A stretch of 64,000 nucleotides of DNA from Bemisia tabaci (taxonomy: Eukaryota > Arthropoda > Insecta > Hemiptera > Aleyrodidae), in contig NC_092798.1 in assembly GCF_918797505.1 (NCBI RefSeq), positions 52,758,826 to 52,822,825 of the forward strand, given 5' to 3'. The notes beneath the pieces were generated by a model that had not been told where the DNA came from, searched no databases, and saw nothing but the letters and a program-made list of their open reading frames with translations. Made by a program: the position numbers and the translations under genes. Positions 13,917 through 23,354 of this stretch are shown here, piece by piece (the stretch's first letter is position 1; the number at the start of each line of letters is the position of its first letter).

Positions 13917-14145
13917 CATTGGAAAAAAGACGCTGGGATCTAGAGTCCAGACTCTTGTCAAAAACATCGACAAAAAAAATACTCTGAATTCAATCGGATT
14001 TTTGCTTGGATCGAGAACCAAGTACCTTAGTTTAAGCGAATTTTCGTTTGATTCAAACCAAATGCAGATTGAATCAAGAGTATTTTGTCATGTCATTGTT
14101 TTCAAGAGTCTGAACTCTAGATCCGAGCGACCTTTTTTTCCAGTG
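13917..14145. mobile_element. MITE family F, copy 2
   Basis: Starts CATTGGAAAAAAGACGC and ends CTTTTTTTCCAGTG, with the family's GATCTAGAGTCCAGACTC arm, ATTCAATCGGAT and TTGAATCAAGAGTATTTT. It sits only 190 bases beyond the omb splice donor, within the intron. Confidence 0.85.
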
Positions 14146-14328
14146 AATGGTAAGGCAAAATCACCATCCACGGAATTTACTCATGGTGTCTCATTTTTAT
14201 TCGTTTAGGTATATCATGGCTGTGTTCCGTCACTTCTTGCACCGTCCAGCTGTGTCTTGCCGGACCTACCGGCATCTCTTAGTAAGCCCCTAATGGAAAA
14301 AAAAACATTGCAATGGAATAAGGTAGCG

Positions 14329-14337
14329 TCTTACCTG
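14329..14337 (-). other. Splice donor of the omb first coding exon
   Basis: On the minus strand the exon ends GGCAG and the intron begins GTAAGA, a consensus donor. Reading through it gives a stop codon (TAA) at once, so the T-box must continue through splicing. The exon boundary lies after TKSGR. Confidence 0.93.
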
Positions 14338-14822
14338 CCAGATTTGGTGATGACCATCTCGGTTCCTAGCTTGTGGAACTTCTCCCACAAGTCCTTGCCC
14401 TCGAGGGTGACCTTGGGGTCGTCGACGATGCCGTCGTCCTCCGGCTGGATGGCCCGGAGCGGGCGGACCATGGGGTGCGCGTGGTGGGCCACGGCGGCGG
14501 CGAGCACCACATCTTCGGCCGTCGTGTAGGCACTCACAGGGGGGTGCGGGGGCAGTTTGGGGAAGCAGCCGAGCGGCGGGAAGGGGTACGGGCTGTGGGG
14601 GAGGCCCGGGTTGCTGTGCGCCGACCCCGGGCTCCCGGTCAGGAGGCTGCTCACGCTGAAGTCGGTCGACGGCCGGAACAGATTCGAAGTCGTCGTCGCC
14701 GTCGCGGGGTGGAAAGAGGACATGCTTTTGTCGGGGATGGAACCCGGTTCGATGGTCTTGGGCGCTCCCACGGGGGACGGAGGCCCGTTACATGATATCA
14801 CTTCGCCCTGTTCGAACCTCAT
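14335..14822 (-). CDS. bi: bifid / optomotor-blind (Tbx2/3-type T-box factor), first coding exon
   Basis: Encodes the first 163 residues of a nuclear T-box transcription factor of the Tbx2/3 group. Seen: start MRFEQGE, a Pro/Ser/Thr-rich segment (12-95), [13 protein letters not shown] at 49-61, [16 protein letters not shown] at 98-113, an acidic linker [10 protein letters not shown] (126-135), then the T-box from about residue 136 ([20 protein letters not shown]) to TKSGR at 159-163. Known: the 98-163 block closely matches Drosophila omb, and MR[FY][DE] resembles the fly N terminus. The last Arg codon is split AG|G by the donor, so this exon is partial (phase 2). An in-frame TGA lies upstream at 14897-14895 with no ATG between, supporting the start at 14822; its context is weak (T at -3). 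The rest of the T-box lies beyond the left edge of the window. Omb is a repressive developmental regulator of optic lobe, wing and abdomen in flies; the same role here is inferred. Confidence 0.96.
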
Positions 14823-14910
14823 CGAGTTGGGATTACTGAAATTCAAATTGAATGAGGGGGATGCTGATGATGACGTCAGCTTGGATCCGTTTCCTCATCG
14901 ACCATTCAAC
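14823..14910 (-). other. omb 5' leader next to the start codon; possible splice acceptor at 14836
   Basis: Reading the minus strand, TTTGAATTTCAG ends at 14836, thirteen bases before the ATG, and looks like a pyrimidine-tract acceptor. If used, the coding exon would start at 14835 and the 5' UTR would continue in an exon further upstream. If not used, the leader is contiguous and its reading frame is closed by TGA at 14897-14895. The sequence does not decide between the two. Confidence 0.45.
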
Positions 14911-15199
14911 ACGAAATTCCTGCCCCGCGCCAACTCAAAGTTTCATGCTTTCGCATCCACAACACACACCAGATAATGTTTCCCTTCCGAATCAGCACAT
15001 TGATCGATATTTTTCCGCAACACAATTCAAATCACGAGCAGGTGAATTTTTCCAATCACAGATATAATCGACCGAAAATCCAAAATCACTACGCGGCTAA
15101 CCGGTTAGAAAAGGAAAATAATAACATTGATTTTACAAAAACTAACAAAACATTTAAAAAACTCTATTTATTGCACTTGATTTTTTTTTCGCGGTGAAT

Positions 15200-16180
15200 A
15201 TTCGACTGAGGCGTCATAAAAGCTGCCGGGCACAATTTTCGGCTGGATTTCCGCTGAGGCGTCTGGTACTCGTGTTCATTTCCTTCCCTTCAAGCGATGC
15301 AAAGCACTGTTTTTCCGGAAATTCGAGGAGACGACGTTGAGCCTTATCCGACGCATGGTCACAACACGGGACATTCGGCAAGTTCGAAGGCGACACGGAA
15401 GCTCGACACGGTTGTTATCACTGGGAAGAAAAGTCCGGGTTTCGGGGGGCACGCACAGAGGACGGCACGGGTGGGAATCGAGAGCGAAACAATGGAGAGA
15501 AGCGGATAATCCGAGCGAGCGAGCGACAGTTTGTTTTGAGGAGGAAAAAAGGGGAAACGCCGGAGCCGGGACGGAGAGCACTGCGGCGGGTCCGCGGGTG
15601 TAGTATTACTGGCGCGCCGAATTATTAACACTCTCGCTCGGCACTGCTGCGTCCCGGCGCGTGGAGGGGAGGGGCGGCGCGGCGCGGCGGGCGGGGAGGG
15701 GCCGGGGGAAGGTGTTGTGCGGCCGCGTGGAGGGGAGCGAGGTGTGGTATTGGCGCGGCTCCCAGCCAACCAGAAGCCGCGCCCGAGTGTGAACTTGCAC
15801 GAATAGGGTGCTGAGGAGGTGGATTTTCAATAGCATAACCTAAAAAAACCTCACCTCCTCGCGTCCGCCCGCCCCGCGCCCCCCGCCCCGCGCATCATTG
15901 TTTCCCTTGCCCGAAACTACTTCATTGATACGCTAGTTTACGGACAGGGTGCAACGTTTGCTTGCCCGATTAATATTTTTTCCTTTTTTCATCCCTCTCC
16001 GCGCCCCTCCCCCGCCCGCCCCGCCACCCCTCGGCCCTCGCGCGCGTGTGCGCCTCAAATGTGTTCATCCCGGCACATATTCACTCGCCAGCGTGTTAAG
16101 CGCCCCGGTGTCCCTCGCCTCCCCCTCCCCCGCCCCCTCCCGCAGGGATCCCATCCTGGACTTTAATTATTTATCTTTTT
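15200..16180 (-). promoter_or_regulatory. bi: GC/CpG-rich promoter and 5' UTR region of omb
   Basis: A roughly 1-kb block immediately upstream of the omb start is far richer in GC and CpG than the AT-rich surroundings. It contains G-runs on the plus strand at 15655-15715 and C-runs at 15858-15895 and 15995-16145. No convincing TATA box was found at a sensible place. On the minus strand a strong donor-like GAG|GTGAGG lies at 15857-15849, which could join an upstream non-coding exon to the acceptor at 14836. Promoter assignment rests on position and composition; the start site is not resolved. Confidence 0.55.
15846..15860 (-). other. Candidate 5' UTR splice donor
   Basis: The minus strand reads GAGGAG|GTGAGGTTTTTT, a good match to the donor consensus, with the exon side ending at 15855. 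Paired with the acceptor at 14836 it would remove about 1 kb of leader. Pairing is inference only. Confidence 0.35.
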
Positions 16181-16340
16181 ACCTATCCCTTCGCCCCGTG
16201 TTACCTTTGTTGTCCATGTTAGGTGGATTTGCGGCCCAAGCGTGGTGCATCCACGATTTCTGCCCAAACGAAAATGGGTCTAACCGTGACGTCATTATTC
16301 GTGCAACGAGAATCTCCGCATGAGGGAGGGTCATTTGGAC

Positions 16341-16464
16341 TGTATTTTGCAATTAAGAACTTAAGTTTCTGGATCATCCGAAAAAATACTTACGTGCATA
16401 GAGAAACCAATGGTACATACGACATTGTTAAACTGATTATGAGTCAGGAATTGTGATTATGTAC
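16341..16464. mobile_element. MITE family A, copy 2
   Basis: GTATTTTGCAATTAAGAACT opens the element and GAGTCAGGAATTGTGATTA closes it, with the internal TTACGTGCATAGAGAAACCA block seen in other copies. Right end diverged. Confidence 0.65.
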
Positions 16465-16499
16465 TAAATGGAAAATCATTAAAAAGCGCAAAAACTTCA

Positions 16500-16600
16500 G
16501 TGCAAAGTATGGATAGAAGTACACTATGGCAGCCCGAGAACATGGAATAAAAATAGACAGGAAAACATCGTGGACAAATTGTAATTATTGTGTGTTTTTT
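16500..16600 (+). repeat. Fragment resembling the nested insert at 33.2 kb
   Basis: GGCAGCCCGAGAACATGG followed by AATAGACAGGAAAACA resembles the insert at 33187-33362 (GCAGCCCGAGACAATGG...AAAAACAAGGGGGAAAAC). Short and diverged. Confidence 0.35.
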
Positions 16601-16867
16601 CAGTCTCGTGGTGCCCAATGTGGTCAATTTATACCAAAATTAACCCAACTGCATTTTAGCCTGTGTAATTTTTCTGCGTTTTATTTATGTTTCATTTAAT
16701 GAAAAATTTAATGCCTCAGAAGTTTTTTTGCTGTGGAGTATTCCTGGACGATGAATAACAAATCTACACAATTTTCAGGTAGAGCATTGCGATCGGATTT
16801 GTGGTATGAAAAGAATTCATGAGTGGAAATTTGGCAACGTTTGATGCAATTAGGCGGGTTTTGGTTA

Positions 16868-16990
16868 ATGTTGTCAAGGAACTACGATTTCTGGCTCACA
16901 TATACTCACATAAAAATTCCTATCTGCATAGGAAAACTTCCGTGTGGGGAATTGCCTTCCATTCCTAAGGTATGCAATTTAGGACACGGG
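16868..16990. mobile_element. Degenerate MITE family A-like fragment
   Basis: GTCAAGGAACTACGATTTCT matches the left A arm and CCATTCCTAAGGTATGCAAT is a decayed right arm; CTGCATAGGAAAAC is the family's interior. Confidence 0.5.
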
Positions 16991-17640
16991 AGTTAATTAA
17001 GTTGCATTCTCTTAAGACGGTCGGGTGGTGCAGTTGTGCTTTACACCGTGGATTGCTTTATGCAGAACTCCATTGTGACCAATATTTGATGGGCTCTTGT
17101 TAATGAACGACGTTTAATGGTGGTTTTTAGTGTACTATTTTCCTTAAGAGTAGATTCGTTTTGAGGTGGGATGGTTGTTTAACTAATTTAATTCTCAATT
17201 GCTCCTCCTTTAAAGGAAAATAGATTTATATACAGTGTCAGCTGGAATTTTTACATTGAGAACAATGTTGGCAGAAAAGAAAATATCCCGAAACAATGTT
17301 TAAATCGTATTTAAGCACGCAATTTTTTGTTTTTAACTTATTTGTACATCGACCTCCTCGAGTCCAATACGTCCAATTTTGAGCGTTTAGTTGCGCTTAC
17401 ACCACGCTGCAGCACAGTAAAAGCCCAAAACATAAAAGAATAAATTTGTATGCTCTGAAAATCATTAAATTTGACACGGAACCACTGTTATATCTACAAA
17501 AAACACATTATATTTTTCAGTAGTACATATTTCTTTTTCATCAGTTTAAAGGGAAATAATCAATGCAGAGAGTGCAAACATTTCAAAATCATGAGATGAA
17601 AAACGCTGACTCCGCGAGTTTAAATATTAGAGCCTAACAT
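16991..17640. other. Unassigned upstream DNA
   Basis: AT-rich sequence with only short open frames; no repeat family or gene was recognised. Confidence 0.4.
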
Positions 17641-17860
17641 AGAGCGGAGCGGCGTGTTAGCAGCGCAGAACGCGCACTGGCGCCTACAAACCTAACGGGA
17701 TACTTCACGCATTGCGCAACGCGTGAAGTATCCCGTTAGGTTTGTAGGCGCCTATGCGCGTGTCACGCTGCTTGCCTGCCGCGCCGCAACGCTTTACGGA
17801 ACTATTTCGCGTCAGAGGCGTTGCACAGTATCCTACAAGATTGAAGGCGCACGAAATAAC
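17641..17860. repeat. GC-rich hairpin repeat with perfect 32-bp arms
   Basis: Arms 17679-17710 and 17721-17752 are perfect reverse complements around a 10-base loop (ATTGCGCAAC). After a 2-base mismatch the outer CGCGCA/TGCGCG also pair, and weaker similarity continues to about 17641 and 17790. The arm contains TTTGTAGGCGCC, related to the tandem units at 20.6 kb. A further related ATCCTACAAG..GGCGC unit lies near 17830. Confidence 0.85.
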
Positions 17861-18112
17861 TAGTTAAATTTTGACTGCACCTGTTACTGAAAAATGTTTA
17901 ATTTGGCATTGGAGCTTTTCCTAGGCTCCCGCTTTGGTTTTCATCTTATCATATCCGTACAGTGTACACATGAACATATGTTTTTATCTGCTCTTAGAGT
18001 CTGTTCTCCTTCATGACTTGATTCATGGATGAAATGTTTTTAAGAATGAAGGTAGTAGTAGTATGCATTTATTTTTGAGGTGGTTCCTGTCATTTAAATG
18101 AGAAGAAAAAAA

Positions 18113-18275
18113 TGTGGACATAACATGTCCACAATTTGGACAATTTTGGACATATTCATTGTTGGACATTAAATCATGTGGACTTAATAAAGACTGGACT
18201 TAACGTTTAGTGGACATTCATAGCTGTGAACATTTATTTAATGGACGAAAGGTAGGTGGACATAAAGTCCTGGAA
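18113..18275 (+). repeat. Irregular GGACAT repeat
   Basis: About ten copies of (T)GGAC(A/T)T and relatives occur in 160 bases, with variable spacing. No function is evident. Confidence 0.6.
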
Positions 18276-18479
18276 GCATAAAATCACGAGATTCAGAAAA
18301 TTGTGTTTCACTTATTATCATCGATTTCGAACTTTTAAAAATACAGACTTTGTGTGCATTGTGTGCCATTGTATCGATCACATATTTTTTGCTGTAAACT
18401 TGGTTTGGTTCTAAAATATGTGAGTGATCGCATTCAAGCGACCGTGTCAATCGAATAAAAACCTGAAAGCATTAAAGCA

Positions 18480-19340
18480 ATAATAAGAGGGGTGCCAAAA
18501 GATCCTTCGGAGGGATTTCTCCTCTCCCACCCTGCGAGTGTTTGAGCACGGAGTAAAGACATGCAGGAGATAAGGAATGGGATTTCTTATTTTATTTTTA
18601 AGCATGTTTAGTAGATCCAAATCGTGGCGAGGAGTGAACGATCGATTATCGATATCTCTCCATTTGAAACCATGGTAAAGAATCGATTATTAAGCTGTTC
18701 GTAGCGATCACCCTATTTATCGATCCTTTTCCATAGCTCTAAATGGCAGATTAATCGATATATCGCAAAGCACGATCCAAATGCATGGTGAGAAGAATGC
18801 CGCGGAGCAAACGCTCGACAAATAAATGCAAGCGAAATTAATTCCCATTGAATCGGAAGGGAGGGCCCACTAAGATCACGGAGGAGCGGAAGATGGCAAA
18901 TAGAAATGGCGAAAAGGAGACGGAGAATGGATCCGAAAAAGTGGGTGCGATTGTTTGAATTCGGGGTATAAAAACTTCGATAGAAGCTGCCAGTTCTATT
19001 CCCAATCCATAGTTCAACACGTTTATAATCGGGAAAATGGATTTTGTTTTGTTCCGGGGAGCGATTTGTCAACTTAAGGAGAAAAGGGGGAGCGAAGTAT
19101 GGAGGGATTGTCTCTAAATTGAGTTGAAAAGAAAACTTTGTGTCGAGGGGTCGAAAACAGAGTCGAGCCGTAGATAGCGGAAATATGTGTTTTATTGCAA
19201 GTGTTCATAAGAAAGAATGTTCCGAGTAGGGGATCGCATCGCATCGGGGCCGACGCAATAAAGTTTCAGGGGAATTAATAGGATTTGGCCACGACATCGC
19301 ATAAAGACAGATTCGGTATCCATCTCGGGACCTCCACTAA
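18480..19340. promoter_or_regulatory. Unique segment with five ATCGAT sites; candidate regulatory element
   Basis: ATCGAT occurs at 18641, 18648, 18682, 18719 and 18754, five times in 119 bases, one of them within TATCGATA (full DRE motif). The flanking sequence to about 19340 contains no recognised repeat. DREF, BEAF and Onecut-class proteins are known to bind such cores in insects; actual binding is inferred. Confidence 0.4.
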
Positions 19341-19430
19341 TGCCGAGGGGTGAATCCTTGCACCCTTAGTCGCTATGCGGCTCAACCCCGCGAGATGCGC
19401 TTCGCGCTTTCAGGGGCAGGGAGCTGCACT

Positions 19431-19674
19431 CTGCCGTGGAAGAGCGTCGCACAAACCATTAGGCGCTGCCAAATTTCCTTCGAAAAATCACGAATTTTCA
19501 GGAAAATTTTTGAATATTTTCTTCCAATTTTACAAAGGATGTAATTTTGATCTAAAAAGTCTGAAAGTTTCAAGGAAAAAATATTTAAAACTTTCTTGAA
19601 ATTAAATATTTTATAAGAGGAAATTTGGCAACATGCGAATGCTCATGCGGCGTTTTTACTTAGCACGGTAGTAC
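19431..19674. mobile_element. MITE family D copy
   Basis: CTGCCGTGGAAGAGCGTCGC at the left and GCGGCGTTTTTACTTAGCACGG at the right, with the inner pair GCTGCCAAATTTCCTTCG / GAGGAAATTTGGCAACATGC. The AT-rich centre carries GAATTTTCAGGAAAATTTTT. Confidence 0.8.
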
Positions 19675-20460
19675 TGTAGTAAGAACCAGTGCCATTCCAT
19701 GTGAAAACTTCAGAACTTTTGCCAATAGCCATAAGATTACAGATATCAGCCATAGACAGATCTTAAGGAATAACCGGAGAAAATGAAAAGTACAATTAAG
19801 AATCAAGAGCCTTAAGTATTGGTATCTGGAAAGGCACATTCATCTTTGATAAAAATACTTCCATATCATAGAGATTTACTTGGGAAAATCTTCATTATAA
19901 ACTTAAAACTTTATTTCAATTTTCCCTTGGTCGAACGAAGTCAACATCAGATTTTCGCTTTGCAAATATTTTCATAAAGGGAAAAAAATAGGGAAAAGAA
20001 ATCGTTTTTCAACAAAGTGCTATCCAATAATGCCTTAAGATAGTGGGTCATAAATATTTTTGGTTGACAATCATGAAAGTCACAAATTCAACCACAAAAA
20101 CAGGATTCTGTAAGTGCGCAACTGACCGCTCATAGTTGAACATAATTATCCGACATGGCAATGAAATCTTTGCGCCTTTATATTATCGTATAGGCAAAAA
20201 CACACCAGCAGAGTTTAAATAGTTGCATGTTCGAATATTGGCAGTCTTGAAGGAGATAGCCACAAGATCACTACTAACTTCCTGGCTTTGCAGCGCTTGT
20301 TAAAGATTCAAAACACGTAATTCGTATTGCGGACTTCCCAACAGATATTTGTTTGTTCATTTATCCTTTTGAAAAAATAAAGCATCATTTTATTCATTGT
20401 AGGTCTTCTAATTTTTTGCGCATACATTCCATTAAAAGTCTCCGATTATAATAATGGCTG
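19675..20460. other. Unassigned upstream DNA
   Basis: AT-rich with no open frame of note and no recognised repeat. Confidence 0.4.
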
Positions 20461-20462
20461 CG

Positions 20463-21241
20463 ATAGGATTGCGCGAATGGTACCTTTTTTTCCTTTTTGG
20501 AGATGCATACTAATGTATAGGATTGCGCGAATTTTTCTCGTACTGAAAACTTACATGTTAGCGCGAATATTCAATATTCAAAGTCAAGAATGATGACACG
20601 AAGTTTTACAGCATTCCTACAGTCTTGTAGGCGCTAATATGCGTTTCACGCCAACTGACCGACTGCACTGCGTTCGGCGCAATGCGAGAGGTATTCATGC
20701 AGTCTTGTAGGCGCTAGTATGGGCTGGGCGCCGACCGCGCTGTTTGGTGCAATGCGCGACGTATTCCTGAAGTCTTGCAGGCGCTAATATACGTTTACTG
20801 CAGGCCGCACCGTGTTTGGCCGATTATTCGAACTCGCGTTACAATAATTGCGGCATCGAATAATAGAACTTAAAAGGCCCATGCTGTGTTTCGACGCCGT
20901 ATGAGCATTCCAACGTTGCCTCGTTTCTCCCAATTAAATATTTTTTCCGAGAAAAGTTAGGAGAGTTCTTCATACCACGACCATTATTCAATATTTTCAC
21001 TTCATTTATCATCAGAAGGTAAGACATTGATGATTTTTCAACAAACTAACCTAAACTAACGTTAACATAAAAATGCGTTTATTTTCCAACTGTTTCCTGT
21101 TTTGCCAAACTTCGACCTTAAATTAACTTTATTTTAAATTATGGCGCATTCCTGTAGCAGATGCTAAGGTTTCTATTCGCGCAATCCTTGTGCCTTTTTC
21201 GCGCAATCCACATATATTTTTTAGACCTTCCGCGCAATCCT
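20463..21241. repeat. Composite repeat bounded by AGGATTGCGCGAA inverted motifs
   Basis: AGGATTGCGCGAA occurs at 20465 and 20519; the reverse complement occurs at 21176 and, imperfectly, at 21198 and 21229. Between them lie the 70-80-bp tandem units at 20611-20825 and a fragment of family D (GACGCCGTATGAGCATTCC, near 20890). The layout suggests one larger palindromic repeat. No transposase is present. Confidence 0.6.
20611..20825 (+). repeat. Tandem repeat, three units of 70-80 bp
   Basis: AGTCTTGTAGGCGCTA-type cores begin at 20621, 20701 and 20771 (the third with GCAGG), each preceded by GCATTCCTAC/GTATTCATGC/GTATTCCTGA and followed by GC-rich sequence ending in GGCGCAATGCG-like motifs. Related to the hairpin at 17.7 kb. 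Confidence 0.8.
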
Positions 21242-21876
21242 GGATTACCGGGACGGCGGAATAAGTGTATTTTTCCCACAAGTCACCGACAACCTTTTCC
21301 TCTCTGCCTATTTTGGACGTCTTTTTTCCGTAGGTCCCCCTCTTTTTTAGCCTGGAATGGGCGTTCGATGACTAGGACCCGACCCAGAAGCCGAACAGTG
21401 GCGGCGCGATGAATTTGATATAGGTCGCTCCGTGTTGATGATTCACGGGGTGGGGAATAGGGGGGAGAGGGTGACGTAAAGGGTGGGACACGGGGCGGGG
21501 GCGGGGGTGAAAGGCGGGCCACATTTTGAGGTTACCCTTTGTTTACACATCCGACAAATTGTGTTATGTCTCTCGCCGTGCTCTCGTGTTGTCGCTCATA
21601 GATGCACCGTTGCCATTTCGTAATGCTAATTCTCTTCCCTTCATCCAAGGAAAAAATGAAGGGTGGGGAATTCCGAATATACTAGAGGCTATCGGATGTT
21701 GATAAGATTGAGTGTATAGTAATTTTCTCAGGTAAAAAAACAAAACAAAAAAAAACAACCCCTAAATGCCTTTGCCTTTTAAAATATTTCACGGAATTCC
21801 TCTGAAATTGGTTTGAGCTTTAGAGAGCAAATTTTCATGTTGGAAAGTGCGCACAGGAGGTTTGTTGAATTGGACA

Positions 21877-22004
21877 ACATTTTGCAGTTAGGAACTACAA
21901 TTTCTAGCTAATCTGTAAAAACGCTTGTGTGCATAGGGAAATAATGATACGTGCGTTATTTTTAAAATGAGCGAGAAATTGTAGTTCCTAATTGCAAAAT
22001 ATAC
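21877..22004. mobile_element. MITE family A, copy 3 (well preserved)
   Basis: CATTTTGCAGTTAGGAACTA at the left and TAGTTCCTAATTGCAAAATA at the right are near-perfect inverted ends; the interior has GTGTGCATAGGGAAATAATG. Confidence 0.88.
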
Positions 22005-23088
22005 TACAGTGGACTTTACCTCAAAGAGCATATTACTCAACGTGTTACTCATGTTCTTAATCGATGTATTATACTTTCAATTTTAGAAAGTTTCACCTCA
22101 GATAATAAAGAATACACTTGCAAAATATCAAATATCATCGCGGCTTACTTTTTTGTCGGAAAAAAACCGTGGGCAAATATAGGGCATCGTCTGATGCAGC
22201 TAGTTTGATTTCTGTAAACCGTCCAATTTTGGTCCCTTTTTCCATTCCTCATTTATTGAGTCTGTGATTTTAAAGCAGGTTATTTTCGGGCCAAGATGGC
22301 ATCGTGGATCGTCTTGAGGCGAAAATCATCTGGAAGACGCTGCCGATGACGCGGTGGCGCGCGGCGCGGCGGCGGGCAACTCGGAAATTAGGCCCATTGT
22401 GCACCTCTTCACCGACCATCATTTTACGCTCAACCGATTATTGCACAATGCACATCAAAAAAGGGCCACTGGGTCCGCGCCGGGAGCATCCTCGCAGCCC
22501 CCCCAGCCCCGCGCCCCCAGCCCCGCGCCCTCAACCCCCGCCCGAAAAAACCCTCAGCTCAATCATATCTGTCCCACAGTGCAGCCTCCCTCTGGTCGCT
22601 TTTTTTCTTCTGCCCCTTGCTCCCTCTGTCTCGCCGACTACCTCTTCCGCCTAACGAGATTTCTTCCAGTAAGTAGCTCCATCACCTCATGCATCGTTCC
22701 ATCCGACTCCTTTTCCAGGGCTTTGAGCTCCCCGCGGCTCTCAGTTCTAAGTTTTGCCGCTAGAGTTCAGCAGTAGCTGGACCTCTACGTTCGCCCTCGT
22801 CGCTATTACATGCTTCGGTTACCTAATTTATGACTGCTATACGTACATTTCTGCTCCTGGTTTATTTTTGCATTGTACAATCTGGAATCTTGAAATGTCG
22901 AGTTTAGGGTTAACATAGCAGATTCGGCTACGTCATACTTGTCCGTCATATTCGCATATGATTAAATTGTAATGAATAAACAAAATTACTTTCACATATA
23001 CTTGTCTCTGGCATTCGGGCATGAAGTTATGTTCTGTTGTTTTGGTTTGAGCCATCACAAATCGATTGATCGAGTATCGCAGGAATAT
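22005..23088. other. Unassigned DNA with a C-rich patch at 22.48-22.56 kb
   Basis: The GC-rich 22300-22560 part gives overlapping Pro-rich open frames of 116 and 140 codons on the plus strand. They are composition-driven and resemble no protein I know. The rest is unremarkable. Confidence 0.35.
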
Positions 23089-23349
23089 CCAGGTTTGCCA
23101 GTCAGGGAAAACCGGGAAATATCAGAAAAGATGACGAAAATGTCAGGGAAAATTTGTTAAATCACCTTCATTTGTTTTTTAGAATGGGTTTGAGGTTTCG
23201 AATAACAAATTTTGCCTGAAAACTATTTTCAATTATGGCTTCCTAACCATCCGTCACATGTTCAATTGCCAGGGAATTTCACCAAAATGTGTCAGGGAAA
23301 TCAGAAAAATTTCATGAAATTTCATTTTCTAAATTCTGTGGCAACCCTG
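23089..23349. mobile_element. MITE family V (CAGGNTTGCCA ends, AATAT flanks)
   Basis: CCAGGTTTGCCAGTCAGGG at the left and GTGGCAACCCTG at the right are inverted; GTCAGGGAAA.. is repeated inside. AATAT directly precedes (23084-23088) and follows (23350-23354) the element, a candidate 5-bp target duplication. Confidence 0.7.
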
Positions 23350-23354
23350 AATAT

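Larger units (their letters stand above)
1..14334 (-). other. First coding intron of omb (partial; runs off the left edge)
   Basis: Everything downstream of the donor at 14334 on the minus strand is read as intron because the expected continuation of the T-box (RMFP..., the VSGLD.KAKY segment, the [22 protein letters not shown] segment) was not found in any open frame of 60 codons or more in the window. The intron is therefore at least 14.3 kb. It holds GC-rich patches at about 3.15-3.85, 4.6-4.96 and 5.93-6.28 kb, a few MITEs (1.68, 4.27, 5.05, 5.39, 8.64 and 13.92 kb) and long AT-rich unique DNA. Long introns are typical of developmental regulators; enhancer content is inference. Confidence 0.8.

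Noticed and set aside
14373..14976. Plus-strand open frames of 139-140 codons opposite the omb exon
   Set aside because: They are antisense shadows of the conserved minus-strand T-box exon.
15276..15836. Several Pro/Arg-rich frames in the omb promoter region
   Set aside because: They overlap on both strands in a GC-rich block and match no protein; composition alone explains them.
20611..20825. CRISPR-like array from regularly spaced AGTCTTGTAGGCGCTA cores
   Set aside because: Only three imperfect units, intervening sequence is itself repeated, and the genome is eukaryotic.
22304..22776. 116- and 140-codon Pro/Ser-rich plus-strand frames
   Set aside because: Two frames overlap in the same C-rich tract with no known domain; typical of stop-poor GC-rich DNA.
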